A DNA stretch of 64,000 nucleotides from Plutella xylostella (taxonomy: Eukaryota > Arthropoda > Insecta > Lepidoptera > Plutellidae), in NCBI RefSeq assembly GCF_932276165.1, contig NC_064006.1, forward strand, positions 4,664,501 through 4,728,500, read 5' to 3'. Below, one piece after another: positions 36,081 through 48,872 of the stretch (position 1 is the stretch's first letter; each line of letters starts with the position of its first letter). A program made the position numbers and the translations under genes. The notes under the pieces are model-generated. The model saw only the letters and a list, made by a program, of their open reading frames with translations, did not search any database and was not told the DNA's origin.

Positions 36081-36938
36081 TATTACGTTCTTATTTTGCC
36101 TAAATTCAGCTTCAACCAAAAATCCCAATAACCGACATAGGTGGTCAGTTATTGGAAAATCGCTGTTTTGTCGTCCAGTAACTGTCCACCCCATTAAAAA
36201 CAATCAAACGGGAAATAACAAGATGAATCTTATCAAAAACGTAATCTTTGTAATTAAATCTATATGGTATAATTTTTTCTTTCAATGATTTAAAATTTTT
36301 TCATGGTAAATTTTACGATCAAAAAATTCACTTACCTTAACAAATACGTTAGTCACAACTACAATTTACTCGGTTCGCGCGCCAACTGAACTTTTTCGAT
36401 CGCTCACTATCCATCTGTTGGCGGCTGGCAAAATCTTTTGTATCAGTAATGCTCTCAATGAACCACAAAACAGACTGGATGTTCACTAGATGGCCCTGCT
36501 TGGCTATATTTCTTATTTATTGGAGTTGAAGAGGAAGGTGGTCAGTTACTGGCACATGGTCAGTTACTGGGTATTTTGCCCTAATATTAAAGTACTTATA
36601 GGCACTTATTTTTATTTGATTTGAATTGTAAATTATAGTTATGTTAATATACAATTATCCAAAGTTAAAAGTAAGAAAAAATCTCTGTCTTGATCCCTGG
36701 TCTTCGTCCTCAATCTATAGCGAGGTAAGTAACATCTGTATACTCACTAATATGTTTGAAATTAAGGGACACATAGGCCATTATCACAAGAGATTTTATA
36801 CCTAAGCATTTCCGCAAAAGCCTACAATAAATCAACAAAAAACTACACTTGAAAGCGTGTAACTAACTACTTATTCAACATACTCAATCCAATGACCACT
36901 TACACTCAAGTAAAAGATGCAAGAGGCAGGGCGTCGGA

Positions 36939-36972
36939 GGGGCAGGCAAGGGGTTACCGGGGCAGGGGAGGG
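36939..36972 (+). other. Potential G-quadruplex motif
   Basis: Four GGGG runs at 36939, 36950, 36959 and 36965 with loops of 7, 5 and 2 bases, followed by another GGG. It fits the standard G4 pattern; formation in cells is inference. Confidence 0.6.
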
Positions 36973-38489
36973 TCCTGTTAAAACGTTAATCGAATCTGGA
37001 CCTAATGGGATTTCTTTCTTGAGGGGTGCATCGGTAAAGGATTAATTTATATCAATTTAAATGAGAACCAACGATGTATAGGGTGGGTTTTTTTCCTGTT
37101 GCTTTGTTTTTTACGTACGTAACACGGAGTAATTCACGGAGTATACTGTATCGGTTGTATTGTAAAAGGGTCTTGATTAAGGTTATCGTTGTGGGTTGAA
37201 TTCTTTGGAGCAAATTAATTTATTTTTAGTAAATGTATTAAGTATTAGATATACATAATTCCGATAAATACTTAAGACATTTCTTGAGATAATTCGTTAA
37301 ATATTGATAAAGTACATAAGCATTTCAAAAATAATCATTTAGAAGAATAATTAAAAACGTAAGTAAGTATCTTATATTGAACTACCCTGTTAGTCTGGGG
37401 TAGGTAATACGATTCTACCCCTAACGAAAAGAAAAAACCCACTGACCAGGACATATCAAAACAAACCTTCAAATCCGGAATCCGACGCTTCAGCGTTGCA
37501 CAAAAATAGCTCAAATAAAAACAATCGGATCTTTTCCGAACACCCTGTACACATGTCGCTCGGCTCTTCTACAGGGTGCTCTAATCCGGCGTTTGTTTAT
37601 AGCGTCGTAATGTATGTGGGAGCGGCCGCGTGTGGCTAAATTAAAAACATTTCACAACACTCCGTAGGAAGTGGCTGTGATTCAAAGATCTGTTTTGATG
37701 TTTTTTAAACTTGCAATGTGCGAAAATTCGTTCATTTTTATTACGTAGTCCTTCCAGATTGATACTAGGTATACCTAGTTGTCCTCTATACTCAAATACA
37801 CATTGGCTGCATAGATCATTTCAAGAGGCATTATTAAAAATCATTTATATACATATTTATGATAAATTTTATAATTACAAACATTTTTGATTTTAAGTAT
37901 GGTGTCAATAAAGACTTTATAATTTTTAATTTAATTTTTAATCATACCTAATCTTTAATGCAGTCAAAACAGTGATGAAACGTCCCTATACAAGCAGCAA
38001 GACAAGCAAGCAAGACAGCATGTGCTCTAGATGTTGGCAACCTTATCGCCGTTTTCAATCCAACTTCAGCAATCGCTGCATCCTCGCTATCCAGCATCGG
38101 TCGCCACGTTTTTCCAAAGCTTGTACTAAAACGGATTGGTTTTTTTCTTCCACCAGCTATCGCCATCGGCTCCCAGATCTTTTTACAAAGCGCCGTGTTT
38201 CAATAGAGCACGGCTAAGGCAGGCGATTGTCACCCTTAGGGCTTGGGTGATAAGGGATGAGGGCGTGATTGGTTCGGGATCCAATTTTTAGGTCTTTTGC
38301 GTTTTGTACAGGTTCGTTGCCGGATCACGTTGGGTTTATACAAGGGTTTGTGTATTGTGTTCATAGTGGGCTATACCAGTAGGTGCAGGCAAATATTGTA
38401 ATGCGTACATACAACGTACGCCTAACTCAACTCATACACACACAAAAAATATTGCAGGGTGTCTATTGATTAGTAACTTTGACTATTCT

Positions 38490-38655
38490 GCCAAGCGCCT
38501 CGGGATAGATCCCGGCTGAGACAGTTGTCTGATCATGGATTTTACGATGCTTCCGTTAAATATCTCCAACGCGCTTACCAAAAGCGGAGATAATGGCAAT
38601 TACTTAATATCTCTCTTGTCTAGGAAGAGGCCCATGTTCAACTGTGGATTGTGTG
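38490..38655 (+). mobile_element. Retroelement 3' end remnant
   Basis: Contains CGGGATAGATCCCGGC and AGGAAGAGGCCCATGTTCAA...GTGGA, resembling the GAGGCC-TGTGCCCAGCAGTGG end common in lepidopteran LINEs. Confidence 0.4.
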
Positions 38656-39689
38656 TGTTTTATTAATTTAGACAGGAACTTTTATGATAATATTTAAAAC
38701 TGTTTTCATATCGAAAATGAAAAAACAAAAAATATCACTCTGATCTTTTGTCGGTCGAATCGCCCCACAATTTCATCGGACGATAAATCCGCTATATTTG
38801 TCATACAGATTTCGAAACGAAGCTTCGAACCTAATTTTGTTCTGCAACATTTCAACCCTGGTTACTATGCGATAGGGTTTTATTTCCAGTGAGGCAAAGG
38901 CAGCAGCGATTGGCTGTGCAAAAATACCAGAGTATGAAATATTCACCAGTGGTTATTCCGCACTGCTGGGCTGCGATCAGTGCCACAGATTAAACTATTA
39001 ACTAAACTGGAAACGAATTTACGCGCGCTTGTATTTCGAATTTCGATTCGAGCCTACTTATTTTGTTTTTTTTTTCAATGGCGATAAAGATAATAAAGCG
39101 AGGCCATTGTTAGTCTGGGAATTGCGTTATAATTTTATAGCTTTGTCATCTATACGCAGAGACGTTTTTTAATACTTACAGTCTGGCAAGAAAGAGTAGA
39201 AATTAACAGGGGCCTAGTAGGTACATGTAGGTACTTATCCGTTTCTAACATGACAGACTGTAAGTAACTTGTTACCCACATTTGTTCGTAAGATAGTATC
39301 ATCATGATAGTATATATTTTTTTGTATTTCTAAATGGCCGCAGGATGCGATTTTTACGACCATGGAAAATAGGTACGCTTTCTAATATTAGAGTAGATTA
39401 GAGAGTTGCTCATAACATAAAGCCGTGTTCAATCCGCTACCAGCAATTTCCCGCCAATTAGCTGTTGCTAGGCAACCAAACTGTGATGGCGGATCACACA
39501 CAATGCCCAGTATTGCAAGCCAACTGGAGCCAACAGCGAAAATCCTATTCGTTGCAGCGCTGATCTTTTTTTGTGTCATTTTTATTTGAATGCATGTCGC
39601 ATGCAGGTGGTAAATTGGCGTCCAAAATAATTAGGTATATTTTTAGAGCTATCGGTTTGTAAGAAAAACCTTATGTTTTGTTACAGGTT

Positions 39690-39870
39690 ACATTAATTAC
39701 TATTCATCATTATTCTGAGCATCCTATATTGGTAATATTACACGAAAAACTTGAACGAATTTTCATGAAATTTGGTATGCCGGAATGTGATACGATGTAT
39801 GAACACAGAGGCAACTTATCCCGGAAACCAGATTATTCTTCCGGGGTTTTCAGCCTTCAGTTTCAGGTCC
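39690..39870 (+). mobile_element. LINE-related fragment
   Basis: Contains GAACGAATTTTCATGAAATT, TGGTATG and TTATCCCGGAAA, a recurrent LINE 3' UTR-like layout in moth genomes. Ends unclear. Confidence 0.4.
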
Positions 39871-42800
39871 CTTTCACAGGTATAAAACTAAATGAACTGT
39901 CCAAAATGGTTTGTACATAAGTTAACTTCTCTCTTGCACCTGTATACAAATGCTAAATAGTTTGGACGGTACTTTAAGCTGACCCCATTGATGCAGGTAC
40001 AGAATAAAAGTGCATTGTACGAACAACATAGGGTGACTTTACACTGAACACCTGTAAGAGATTAAATATAATTATTTTGTGACACTTCCGCTTCATCGGA
40101 CCGTGTTAATTAACAATGAACGGTTGAGCTGCCATTTTCTGCAAAGTGAGCAGCGTTTTAAAAAATTACACCTTCATACTTATCCGATTAAATCTTTTAT
40201 AATCAGGGAATTGCCTAAAGAATATACAAAATATATGATTATGGCGTACCTAAAGGGCATAAGATGGTTTCAATATCTGTACTAAAAATATAATGCTGTA
40301 AAAAAACGGAAATGTATCCGAATTAATTGTGTCACCACAAATGTGTTAAACAGATTTATCAGTCGATAAGCAATAGTTATAAAAAATATTTGACTAGTAA
40401 ATCTAGATTTCATAACTAATTATATATCAATTTTATGGCATCAATTTAAACTTTAATGGCGATACAGCTCCCAAGTCTCACAAGTGTTTTGAACAGTCAA
40501 CAAGCTATTACAATATTCGCAATCATTACAACATTACCACACAATAAACTGCAATTCTTATCGCACCAAACAACGGCGACAACGAAACAAAATGCCAAAT
40601 GCCTTTTATGAGTTGCCATTGTGTTGCGCTAAAATGACAAAATACCGGCCATATGGGTAACTCGTAATCGCCTGTCATTAAGAATAACTACGAAGGGTTG
40701 CCAGTTCGATTCCCCGTGCAATCCTCGAAGGAATAGATACATATTATGGGTGATCATTTATTTTAAATGCCACTAAATTATGCCAAACAATGTAGAGGCC
40801 TGATTTGATGGTTATCGGACTAACCGCGGTTTATATTGTATTTGGCCTAGTGTGAGCGTGTTGTATTAGATATTATATTCAGTGGTTTGTTTGGTGACGA
40901 TGATATTATAATGTTTGATTTTAAATCATAAATATAATAGAGATGACAATCAAAAAATGCTGATTAAATTAAATTTTATCCACAACGTTCAAAACCCTTG
41001 TTTAAATTAAGTGGGACGCGACATGCCTCTCAACATTATAACCATCTCAGGTGGCGCCAATACAGTAAGTAAACACATTTTTATAATTATCTGCTTTAGT
41101 CATTCAAACTCTGGTGAAAAATAAATCAGTAATCTTCTAGTCGACCGATCGGTGGAGTTACACTCGCGAGAGTCGCGGGCGATATATAAAATGTTCCGTT
41201 TAATCTTTTGGTTTCGAGAAGCTTCCATAGCGCTAGTTTTGCAAAACTTAAGTCACAGAATAGGGTAGCAGTGGCCTCAACTGCTAATAAATTGCATCGC
41301 AGGCGGCGGCGGCGGCGGTGGCGGCGCGGCCGGGCAATGCAAATAGCCAACTCAAACATCGGACCCCAAGATCATATTTAGAAACTTTCCTCCAGGGAGC
41401 AGGGGTTGCTGTGCTGTGCCTGCGTTTATTTCTACTGTGTTGAATTGGGAAGTCAATTTACGGATAGATTACCATCTGATCACGAGCATTACACATGCTC
41501 AGTTAGTATTCAGTTGTATCGCTAGACCCGAATAGAACTAGCACTAGGAGGTCAATGGATTCGGATATGTAGAGTGGCGCTGGGTATTGACGCGTTGACA
41601 AGAATGAAGAACAACTGTGACCACCATCATTACTGTACGCGCTAAAACAACACCCAAGCAAGATACCTAACAATATCCTTTTCATCCACACAAAATACAT
41701 AGAGTCAACAGCCAACAGCGCGCGATGCGCCGCCATTTTTGTCTCTTTAGCGCGTCACTACATAAACAGACTAATAGCACTAATTAAGGTCGTGCACAAC
41801 GTTTATTAAGCGCCATTGTCGCGCGTACAATTACGAGCGAGCTATAAATTGTGTTGGGAATATTTAATAATAATTGGCTCGGCTTTGTTTAAGGGGTGGT
41901 GGGCGGCGCCCCCGCCGGTAGCGATAGCAGAACTCGGACCTCGAATGTTCTGAATTTGAATGTGGGGCGGATACGGAAATAGTTATTTGTTACTAATTAA
42001 GGCCGCCTTTTCATGGCCGCGTGTCTCACAAACTGAAACTGAACAATGCTCTCGCTATGAGGCCACGTTTGCTTTTGTCCAATAGGTATAGACTATATCA
42101 GGATTTTTGGTAGGGATATAATAAAATTATACCTACCTAGTTTATGCGGGAACTTGGAAAGTTTGATTCATGTCATACGATGGTAGTTTAGCCTCTTTGG
42201 TAGGACCTATGCTTTACTGTAGGGTACCTCAGGCTTTAATTGGCTGGTTTTTACAGCATGCTGAACATGAACAAATATATTGTATTTTTTTACTATGCTA
42301 TATAAAAATATCATGACTATTATTTTTACACCAATGAAAAAACATTATTAAATAGCATAAATGCAGTGTTCACATTAAAAACCTATTTCTTACAGACAAT
42401 CCTTGGGTAGATGAGTGGAACACAAAGCAGTCGTTTTTGCTGTCGGTCCCGGAAGCGTGTTAAACCCCGCCCGTACTGTCGTCATAGTCCTGAGTTATAA
42501 TTGTCGCGATAACGCGCCCGAGTAATCGACTCGTCCGCTTAATGTACACAAATACTTGCCGTTTTATACATACATAGGTACATAATTACATAGGGACTTA
42601 CTTACATACGCTTTGAAAGTAAATAGGTATTGTATATATCTGACACCGTTCTGACTGGCTAATTAGTAAGTTCATTATGCATTTATTAATACAATACATC
42701 TTCCATACGCAATGTTTAAAAGTTCAGAGATGTAATGTATAGTTAAAGTCCGACTTCAAAAATATTCCTTTCTTCTCAATAAAAGTATAGAGATACGGTT

Positions 42801-44301
42801 CGTTATCTATATAACTTCAGAACAAGCGTCTCGTCATACGTATTACTTACTCATTAATTAAACTAGTTAATTTATAAATCAACCCGTCAAATGAGTTAAC
42901 ATTAACACCGATTTAACTGTTAATCCTTTAATTGTTACAAAACTGTCACATGTTATTCATTAATAATAATTGTTTCGATCATTATTACACTTGTACAAAT
43001 ACAGCGAATAATTTATAAAGATCGAAATCAAGTTACTATCATTAATAAAGATTACAAAGCTTTATAAAATAGCTTTAAAGTGTTATAAGTAGCAGTAGAA
43101 AGCTTACTGTAAGCTATGAAACATATTGTCAAGGTGAAATATTTATTCAACTTTTTGGCTATAACAATATCTATTGTAGGTGTGGAGACACTGGTCTCTC
43201 AGGGTCTCTCCGAGAAGTTCTAAGTAACCTAGGTCGTCTGCTGACTTTCTAACGTGAGCTTGAGTGGCTTATCAGCTATTCACCCAGTAGGCATTTCACG
43301 CATAGTGGCCCACGTTAGAGATACATAGATAGGCATATTTTAGATAGGGAAACAAAACAAGCTGCCTTTACACCCTATCCAAAGTTAATAAGTATCATTT
43401 GCTAAGATCGGTCCAATTCAAAAGGTAGGTGCTTAATTTCGTGAACCTTTTCTGACAAAATTAACTTCGAACCCGAGTGGCTGGTATCGTAGCACTCGGA
43501 ATTACCCAATCAATCCTTCGACACTACTGCATAAGGAATAGATAGGGGGGGGCCTGTTCTGCTAATTTTTAAACATTCACCAGTAAACCTAGACTCATCG
43601 CAAGGACAAAGAGCATAAGATATGCAAAATTAGGTAATTTTACTATTAAGTATACTAGATAGTATAAACGGGTAAACATACCGACGGTTAGCGACTTTTT
43701 TTACATACATGGAAAGGAATAAGTGGGGCGGCTTGCTTATAAGTCGTCCGTGCCTACCCCATGGGGGCTTAGGTATAGTCGTGAGTGTGGCAATAATAAC
43801 TACTTTTATAATATTATCTACGCCAACGTTTTATATAAATAAATCACAAGACTCGGGTTCGAATCAAAGCACAACAAACAGGTGAATAAACGAACAAATA
43901 AGATCGGAACCGACAACTTATCAGCGCGGTACATTTGTGGGGTGCAAATGTGACCCCCGCCCCGGTGGGGGGTCTTGAGTGATCTTGGTCCTAACTGATC
44001 ACTGCCATCATCCTTACGGATAAGTTCAAAATATTTTTTTTAATGTGTCGGGTAAGATTACATTTGACTACGAGTATGGATAATTAGATATAAGATGGGA
44101 TAAACTATTTTTAAACCTACACTTTAAATATTAGTTTTATGCAATGTAAGATGAATGATTTTTTATTTATTTTTTATTTTATTTATTTAGGTCTTCTTAC
44201 AGCGAGTGTAACATAACATGCCTTGTTTATAACTTACGTCTACAGATTAAAACTAATTACACAGGCTAATTAAAAGTAGACATCACATGCATTAGTACAT
44301 A

Positions 44302-44514
44302 CAGTGCCACAAACCTATCTGTTCCGGTGAGAGTGAACTACATTGATCCATATCTCATTATTTACTAATGAATTATATATTAATATAGATTAGATGGGTT
44401 AATTAAAACCACAAGAGCGAATTACCACTACTGGGAAACTTAAAATCTTATAGAATGAAGAAATATTACACATTTACGTGAGCTGTCACCGGAACAGATA
44501 AGTTTGTGGCACTA
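44302..44514. mobile_element. Tc1/mariner-like MITE, copy 2
   Basis: 213 bp with ends CAGTGCCACAAACCTATCTG and the complement of TAGTGCCACAAACTTATCTG, TA on both sides (44300-44301 and 44515-44516). Same length and sequence family as 16047-16259. Confidence 0.85.
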
Positions 44515-44718
44515 TAATAGTTATTGGTACTTACTGATTATACTATAATGAAGCTATGTATTTCGTACGTAAATAGGTATTTAACAAAAAAGAAGAAAAA
44601 AAGTAACTAATGTGACGACAACATTGTTAGCGTTGTTTTTCTGATAGGAGTAGGTATACTTATAAGTAATATTACAATACAAACAGCATATTACAGAGTT
44701 AGTAGGTAGGGTCAATAA

Positions 44719-45726
44719 TTATTCTTGTGAAGTAATGTGCTTCTTTATTTTTGCAACAGAGTCGGTAAAAATATCTATAGATCCGCTGTGTTTGTTTAAA
44801 ATTTTACAAAGTCTGGGAATAGCGGCATTAGCTCCGAGGACTGTTGTTCGCAGCGGGGGGCACAGAGGTGTAATCGGTCTGCGTGGCAGGTTGTACGGCA
44901 CTCTAAAATTAATTTTTGCCAGTATGTTGGGACAGTTGATTTTACCATTTAATAATTTAGATAAAAACACTATATCTAAAATATCCCTCCTTTTCTCCAG
45001 CGTGACCATCTTAAAGTGCTTGAGCCTCATGTCATACGACTTCAACTTTTTCGCTTTACCTACGGAGAACGCTAGATGCCACATAAAGCGCTTTTGTAAC
45101 CGCTCGATCTGTAGAATGTGCGTAGCATAGTGAGGTCGCCACACGACACTAGCATATTCAACAATACTTCTCACTAGGCTATTGTACAAAAGTATTTTAG
45201 TGCTAGGATTTTTGAAATCTCTAGAATTTCTAATAACAAAGCCGAGGATGCGAGATGCTTTTTTTACCATTTGTTCTATGTGAGGAACAAACGTGAGCTT
45301 ACTGTCGAAGTTTACACCCAGATCCCTGATTGAGTTTACATTTTTTAGTGCAGTATTATTTATGAAGTATTCTGTGAAAATAACATTAATATTCCGCGTA
45401 AAATGAACATAGAAGCATTTTAGTGGGTTAAGCTGCATACCATTACGCTCGCACCAGACCAGTAAATTATTTAGATCTTCTTGTAGTTTTTCGGAATCTT
45501 TACTTGATTTTATAACTCTAGCTATCTTGAGGTCATCTGCATAAAGAAATGGGATCGAGTGATTAAAACAATCTGGCAAGTTATTAATAAATACATTAAA
45601 CAGAATGGGGCCCAGATGAGACCCTTGTGGTACCCCTGAGGAGATATTGGATGTGGATGATTCATAACCAATATAATGATGAATATATCTATAGTTATCA
45701 TAAATTAAGACATTGATACGTGTGTA
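44719..45726 (-). pseudogene. Non-LTR retrotransposon reverse transcriptase, 5'-truncated
   Basis: On the minus strand an open frame holds the second half of a reverse transcriptase. The GVPQGS motif with LGPILFNVFIN lies at 45586-45636. The catalytic YADD follows in PFLYADDLK (about 45536-45560). Then come WCERNGMQLNPLKC, RDLGVNFDSKLTF, ILLYNSLVRSIVEYASVVW and IERLQKRFM, typical of jockey/CR1-like elements. The frame is intact from about 45726 to the stop at 44719, roughly 330 codons. Endonuclease, ORF1 and the N-terminal RT motifs are absent. This looks like a fairly recent 5'-truncated insertion; it cannot move by itself. Confidence 0.9.
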
Positions 45727-46308
45727 AGTAGGTATATGTATTAAAATTAAGGGATATTAATTATCGAACAATGAAGTGAAAGTAACTACTACTAACATTC
45801 ATAGAAATTAAGCCTTGTTTTAAGAAGAAATCGTTCTTATGGTTTCCTTTGCTATTGAGAAAATAAAATAGCTAAAATAGATAAATTATAATATAAAACA
45901 CTTTTTAACATTTTTTTTATATATGACAACAATCAAAGACATATACATATACTTACATAAATTTCAGTCGCCATACTATTATTATCCGCAAACTTCTCCT
46001 AAGTACCATAGCCCAGATACCCAACGGATCACGATCAGCTGGGACCCTCCGGGCAACTTAATCACGGCCCGGCGCACATTATTCAGAAGCGGGCGGCTAA
46101 TTGCCACATTTGTACCGTTTATTCGCGAACTAAGTTTCGGTTGTCGACTTGAGACAATGGATCGCTGCTACCTGGTTACTGTTCCCTCCTTGTTATGAGC
46201 TTATGGCGATTTCTCTTTCTCTCTCTATCTTTCAGGCTATGTATTCCATATGGTGTTTTGTCTCCTGTATTCAACCGGGCCCCATCGTCGTCATTATGTC
46301 TCTATTAT

Positions 46309-46383
46309 ACAGAGTTTTGAAAAAGTGGTATAGTAAATCGAAATATCATGACTCAGCTCGTCGTTATGAACAACGTTTTACTA
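46309..46383. repeat. Fragment of the GCAAAAGTGG MITE family
   Basis: AGAGTTTTGAAAAAGTGG, ATAGTAAATCGAA, GACTCA and GAACAACGTTTTACT in the same order as at 14377. Confidence 0.5.
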
Positions 46384-46961
46384 AGTGATGTAAATTCTTT
46401 GGAAAAAAGTTGGTATGTCTCCCTGACATTGGGGTGAAAATAGGGCAAAAGTAATACGCCGAAAGGCTCTTTTACACCTTGTAGAGACCCATTCTAAGTG
46501 ATACAATAACCATAACCCACCCTTCTTTAAAATCCCCGATATCAACATGAAAAGTATTGAAAAGTCTAGGTTTTTTAACGGCCTATGTCCCATGTTTGGG
46601 ACCACTACCACAGACAGGTACACACACATAAATAATACACAGACACGCAGTTGCACATCCATGTTAAACTTAGAACACCCCACTTTTTCGTCGATGGTTA
46701 AATTCCGCTTCCGCCTATCACCTGCCCCGCTTCCACCAAGCAGATGGGCGTGAGAGCTCTCATTAGAGCGAGCTCCTTTCAAACTGCGCTACTTCAGTAC
46801 CAGACGAGACGCCGTATTAAATTATGTACGCCGCGCAGAAACTACTTACAGACAGATTCCGCCTCCGTATACATATAGGTATGTTTGTATGTATTGCTGA
46901 TGTCTATATCTATAACTTTGTAAATAATAACGGTATTTAAATGCACATTTCGCCATATTTA

Positions 46962-47095
46962 GACCCTGTTTCACAATGTCTGGTTAGTGGCTACCTGTGA
47001 GTTAAATACGTGCTGTCACTCTCTGTTATATTTTTTTTGGCAGTGACAGCATGTATTTTATCTCAGCCACTAACCAGACATTGTGAAACAGGGCC
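46962..47095. mobile_element. Palindromic MITE with TTA target duplication, copy 2
   Basis: Arms GACCCTGTTTCACAATGTCT and its near complement, with TTA at 46959-46961 and 47096-47098. A diverged copy of 4186-4326; the right arm has a small deletion. Confidence 0.85.
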
Positions 47096-48785
47096 TTAAT
47101 GTTATTTTTGCAGTTAAAAATACGAGCATTAAGTTTATGATAACAGCTCCTTGTACGGTCTTCCTAGGTTAAATTAATAAATAAATAAATAAATTACTGT
47201 ATACTAAATGCATTTTCTTATATCAAGAAAACAGAGATATCAAGTTTAAAGAACACAACATAAAATGCCAGATTTCCGCCGGTTCAAACCAGCTATTTAT
47301 TCATTCTGAAAACTTTCTTCAAATCCCGCACAAGTAGATTTGTCGATATGCAAACATATTTGTAAGTTTAGTGGACGCCGCTCAGTCCTCTTTAAACACT
47401 TCAAATAGATTTGTACCCGCGTAGTATGCGGTTAGGTAAAATGTGTTTATTTGTATTTGTATAACTATAGGTTATTTATATAGCTGCTTTACCCAAACCA
47501 ACTACTTACGAGGTTGAAATGGACACCTGCATTCAAGTTTTGGGCAGACAATTTATCTAAGACATGTTTTAGATAAATTATAGTACCTATACTCTTTCTA
47601 CATTGTGACAAACAATTAGACCAGAAACGCACCCGGGGACCTAGGTACTTCATTTAATTACGTGTCAATAATCCCAGTATTCAGACTTTAAACTCGAATA
47701 AAACAAAGAGCACCTAGATATACACTTCCCCTGCAAAGGATGCAAAAGGGGTAGAGTGATAGTCTCCGCGATAGGGTGAAAATCCCCAGATTTAAACTTT
47801 TTGCGTGGAAACCTCAAACACACGAGACGTGGTAAGCTCTTATCGAGTGTGCTCCGTATCCGTAGATTCCAATATACTTATAGGATGTATTATTGAATTT
47901 TTACGTGAATTAGAAATATAGGTATATGTCACTTAAAATTTTGATTGATGTCCGGTTCAAAGTCTGAAAAGTATCAGGTGAGCTAGCTACCAAATAAGTT
48001 CTAACCAATCCCAAAAAAAAAACACAAACGACCCTGATTTCAGATTTTGCAGGCTTCATCAAATACGCCTGAAGGGGATCCGAGGCCGTTCAGAAACGCC
48101 AGCGCTGGTGGGCGCGTAATAATTGATGAGTGCATTAGAGACACGTGTTCGCCATCTTTTATTCAGAGCTGAGCTGGTTTCTGAACGTGCGCCGTGTAAG
48201 TTGGCGCCGCGATTTGCGAACGAACATTCAGTGTTCCGTGTTTGAAATTGTAGCTTAGATGTAACAGTTTTCGTAGCTCTACTCTTATAGTGGTGCCATG
48301 GAATTAGGGAACAGGTCTGTGGCTGTACCAAGTCTGTATAGTTTATTGAACAGTGCACACTAAAAACAGATATTTTGAGATCTACTCATGTGATGGCACC
48401 ATTCAATTTAATCATGAATAAATGGATTTTTTTAATATAAAAAAACACACACTCACACCTTGTACTAATATACTCCCTTGCGGGGTAGGCATATTTATAT
48501 TTTAAATTCAAATCCTTATTTAAGTACTTTATACAAACTAAAGGTTGAAACATAGTGCCAGTTAGTGCCTGCTTCAATGTAGATAAAGTAGTGCATATAT
48601 AGCATACCCACGCGTCAGATAAAATATCATTTAGACAAAATTTCCGACCAACCTATTTGTTTTTTTTGTATCAACTTAAAATTGATACTTCACCAACTAT
48701 ACAATAAAATAGGTACTTACATATTATTATTATCATATGATATTATTGATTATGTTACGATCAGATTGGATTGCGTAAAAAAAAC

Positions 48786-48872
48786 TGCTACGGGCTACAA
48801 TAATGCTACGCAAGTGCTACGACCCTGGCTACGACATGCTACGAAATGCTCGTAGGCTTCCTCCGTAGGCAT
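48786..48872. repeat. CTACG/CGTAG cluster 3
   Basis: GCTACGGGCTAC, GCTACGCAAGTGCTACGAC, GGCTACGACATGCTACG, CTCGTAGGC and CCGTAGGC in succession. Confidence 0.65.

Larger units (their letters stand above)
30467..36581. mobile_element. Outer pogo/Tigger-like transposon, interrupted by an inverted copy of itself
   Basis: The ends read GGGCAAAACACCCAGTAACT (left) and the complement of GGGCAAAATACCCAGTAACT (right), flanked by TA at 30465-30466 and 36582-36583. The element is 30467-33422 joined across TA to 36083-36581; the rest (33425-36080) is an inverted copy of the same element inserted at that TA. A decayed DDE-type transposase lies on the minus strand. Two later insertions, a LINE piece and a SINE, lie in the left part; removing them brings it to nearly the length of the matching inner arm. 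Confidence 0.85.
36584..44299. other. Gene desert, 7.7 kb
   Basis: No supported gene. A (GGC)n-like tract lies at 41300-41335. GC-richer islands at about 38000-38200 and 41740-42010 stand out from AT-rich flanks. LINE remnants are listed separately. Confidence 0.4.

Noticed and set aside
30480..36570. Regularly recurring CAGTAACTGACCAC considered as a CRISPR-like array
   Set aside because: The repeats are irregularly spaced, occur in both orientations and are tied to transposon ends; the genome is eukaryotic.
30465..36583. The large inverted repeat as an assembly artefact or simple segmental inversion
   Set aside because: The arms have diverged from each other, only one arm carries the LINE and SINE insertions, and all junctions fall on TA with an intact empty-site copy, which fits transposition.
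41126..41359. Arg-rich minus-strand open frame
   Set aside because: It is the translation of a GGC-repeat tract with no supporting domain.
46381..46782. 133-residue minus-strand open frame in the desert
   Set aside because: No motif, no splice context and not clearly different from chance in this length of DNA.
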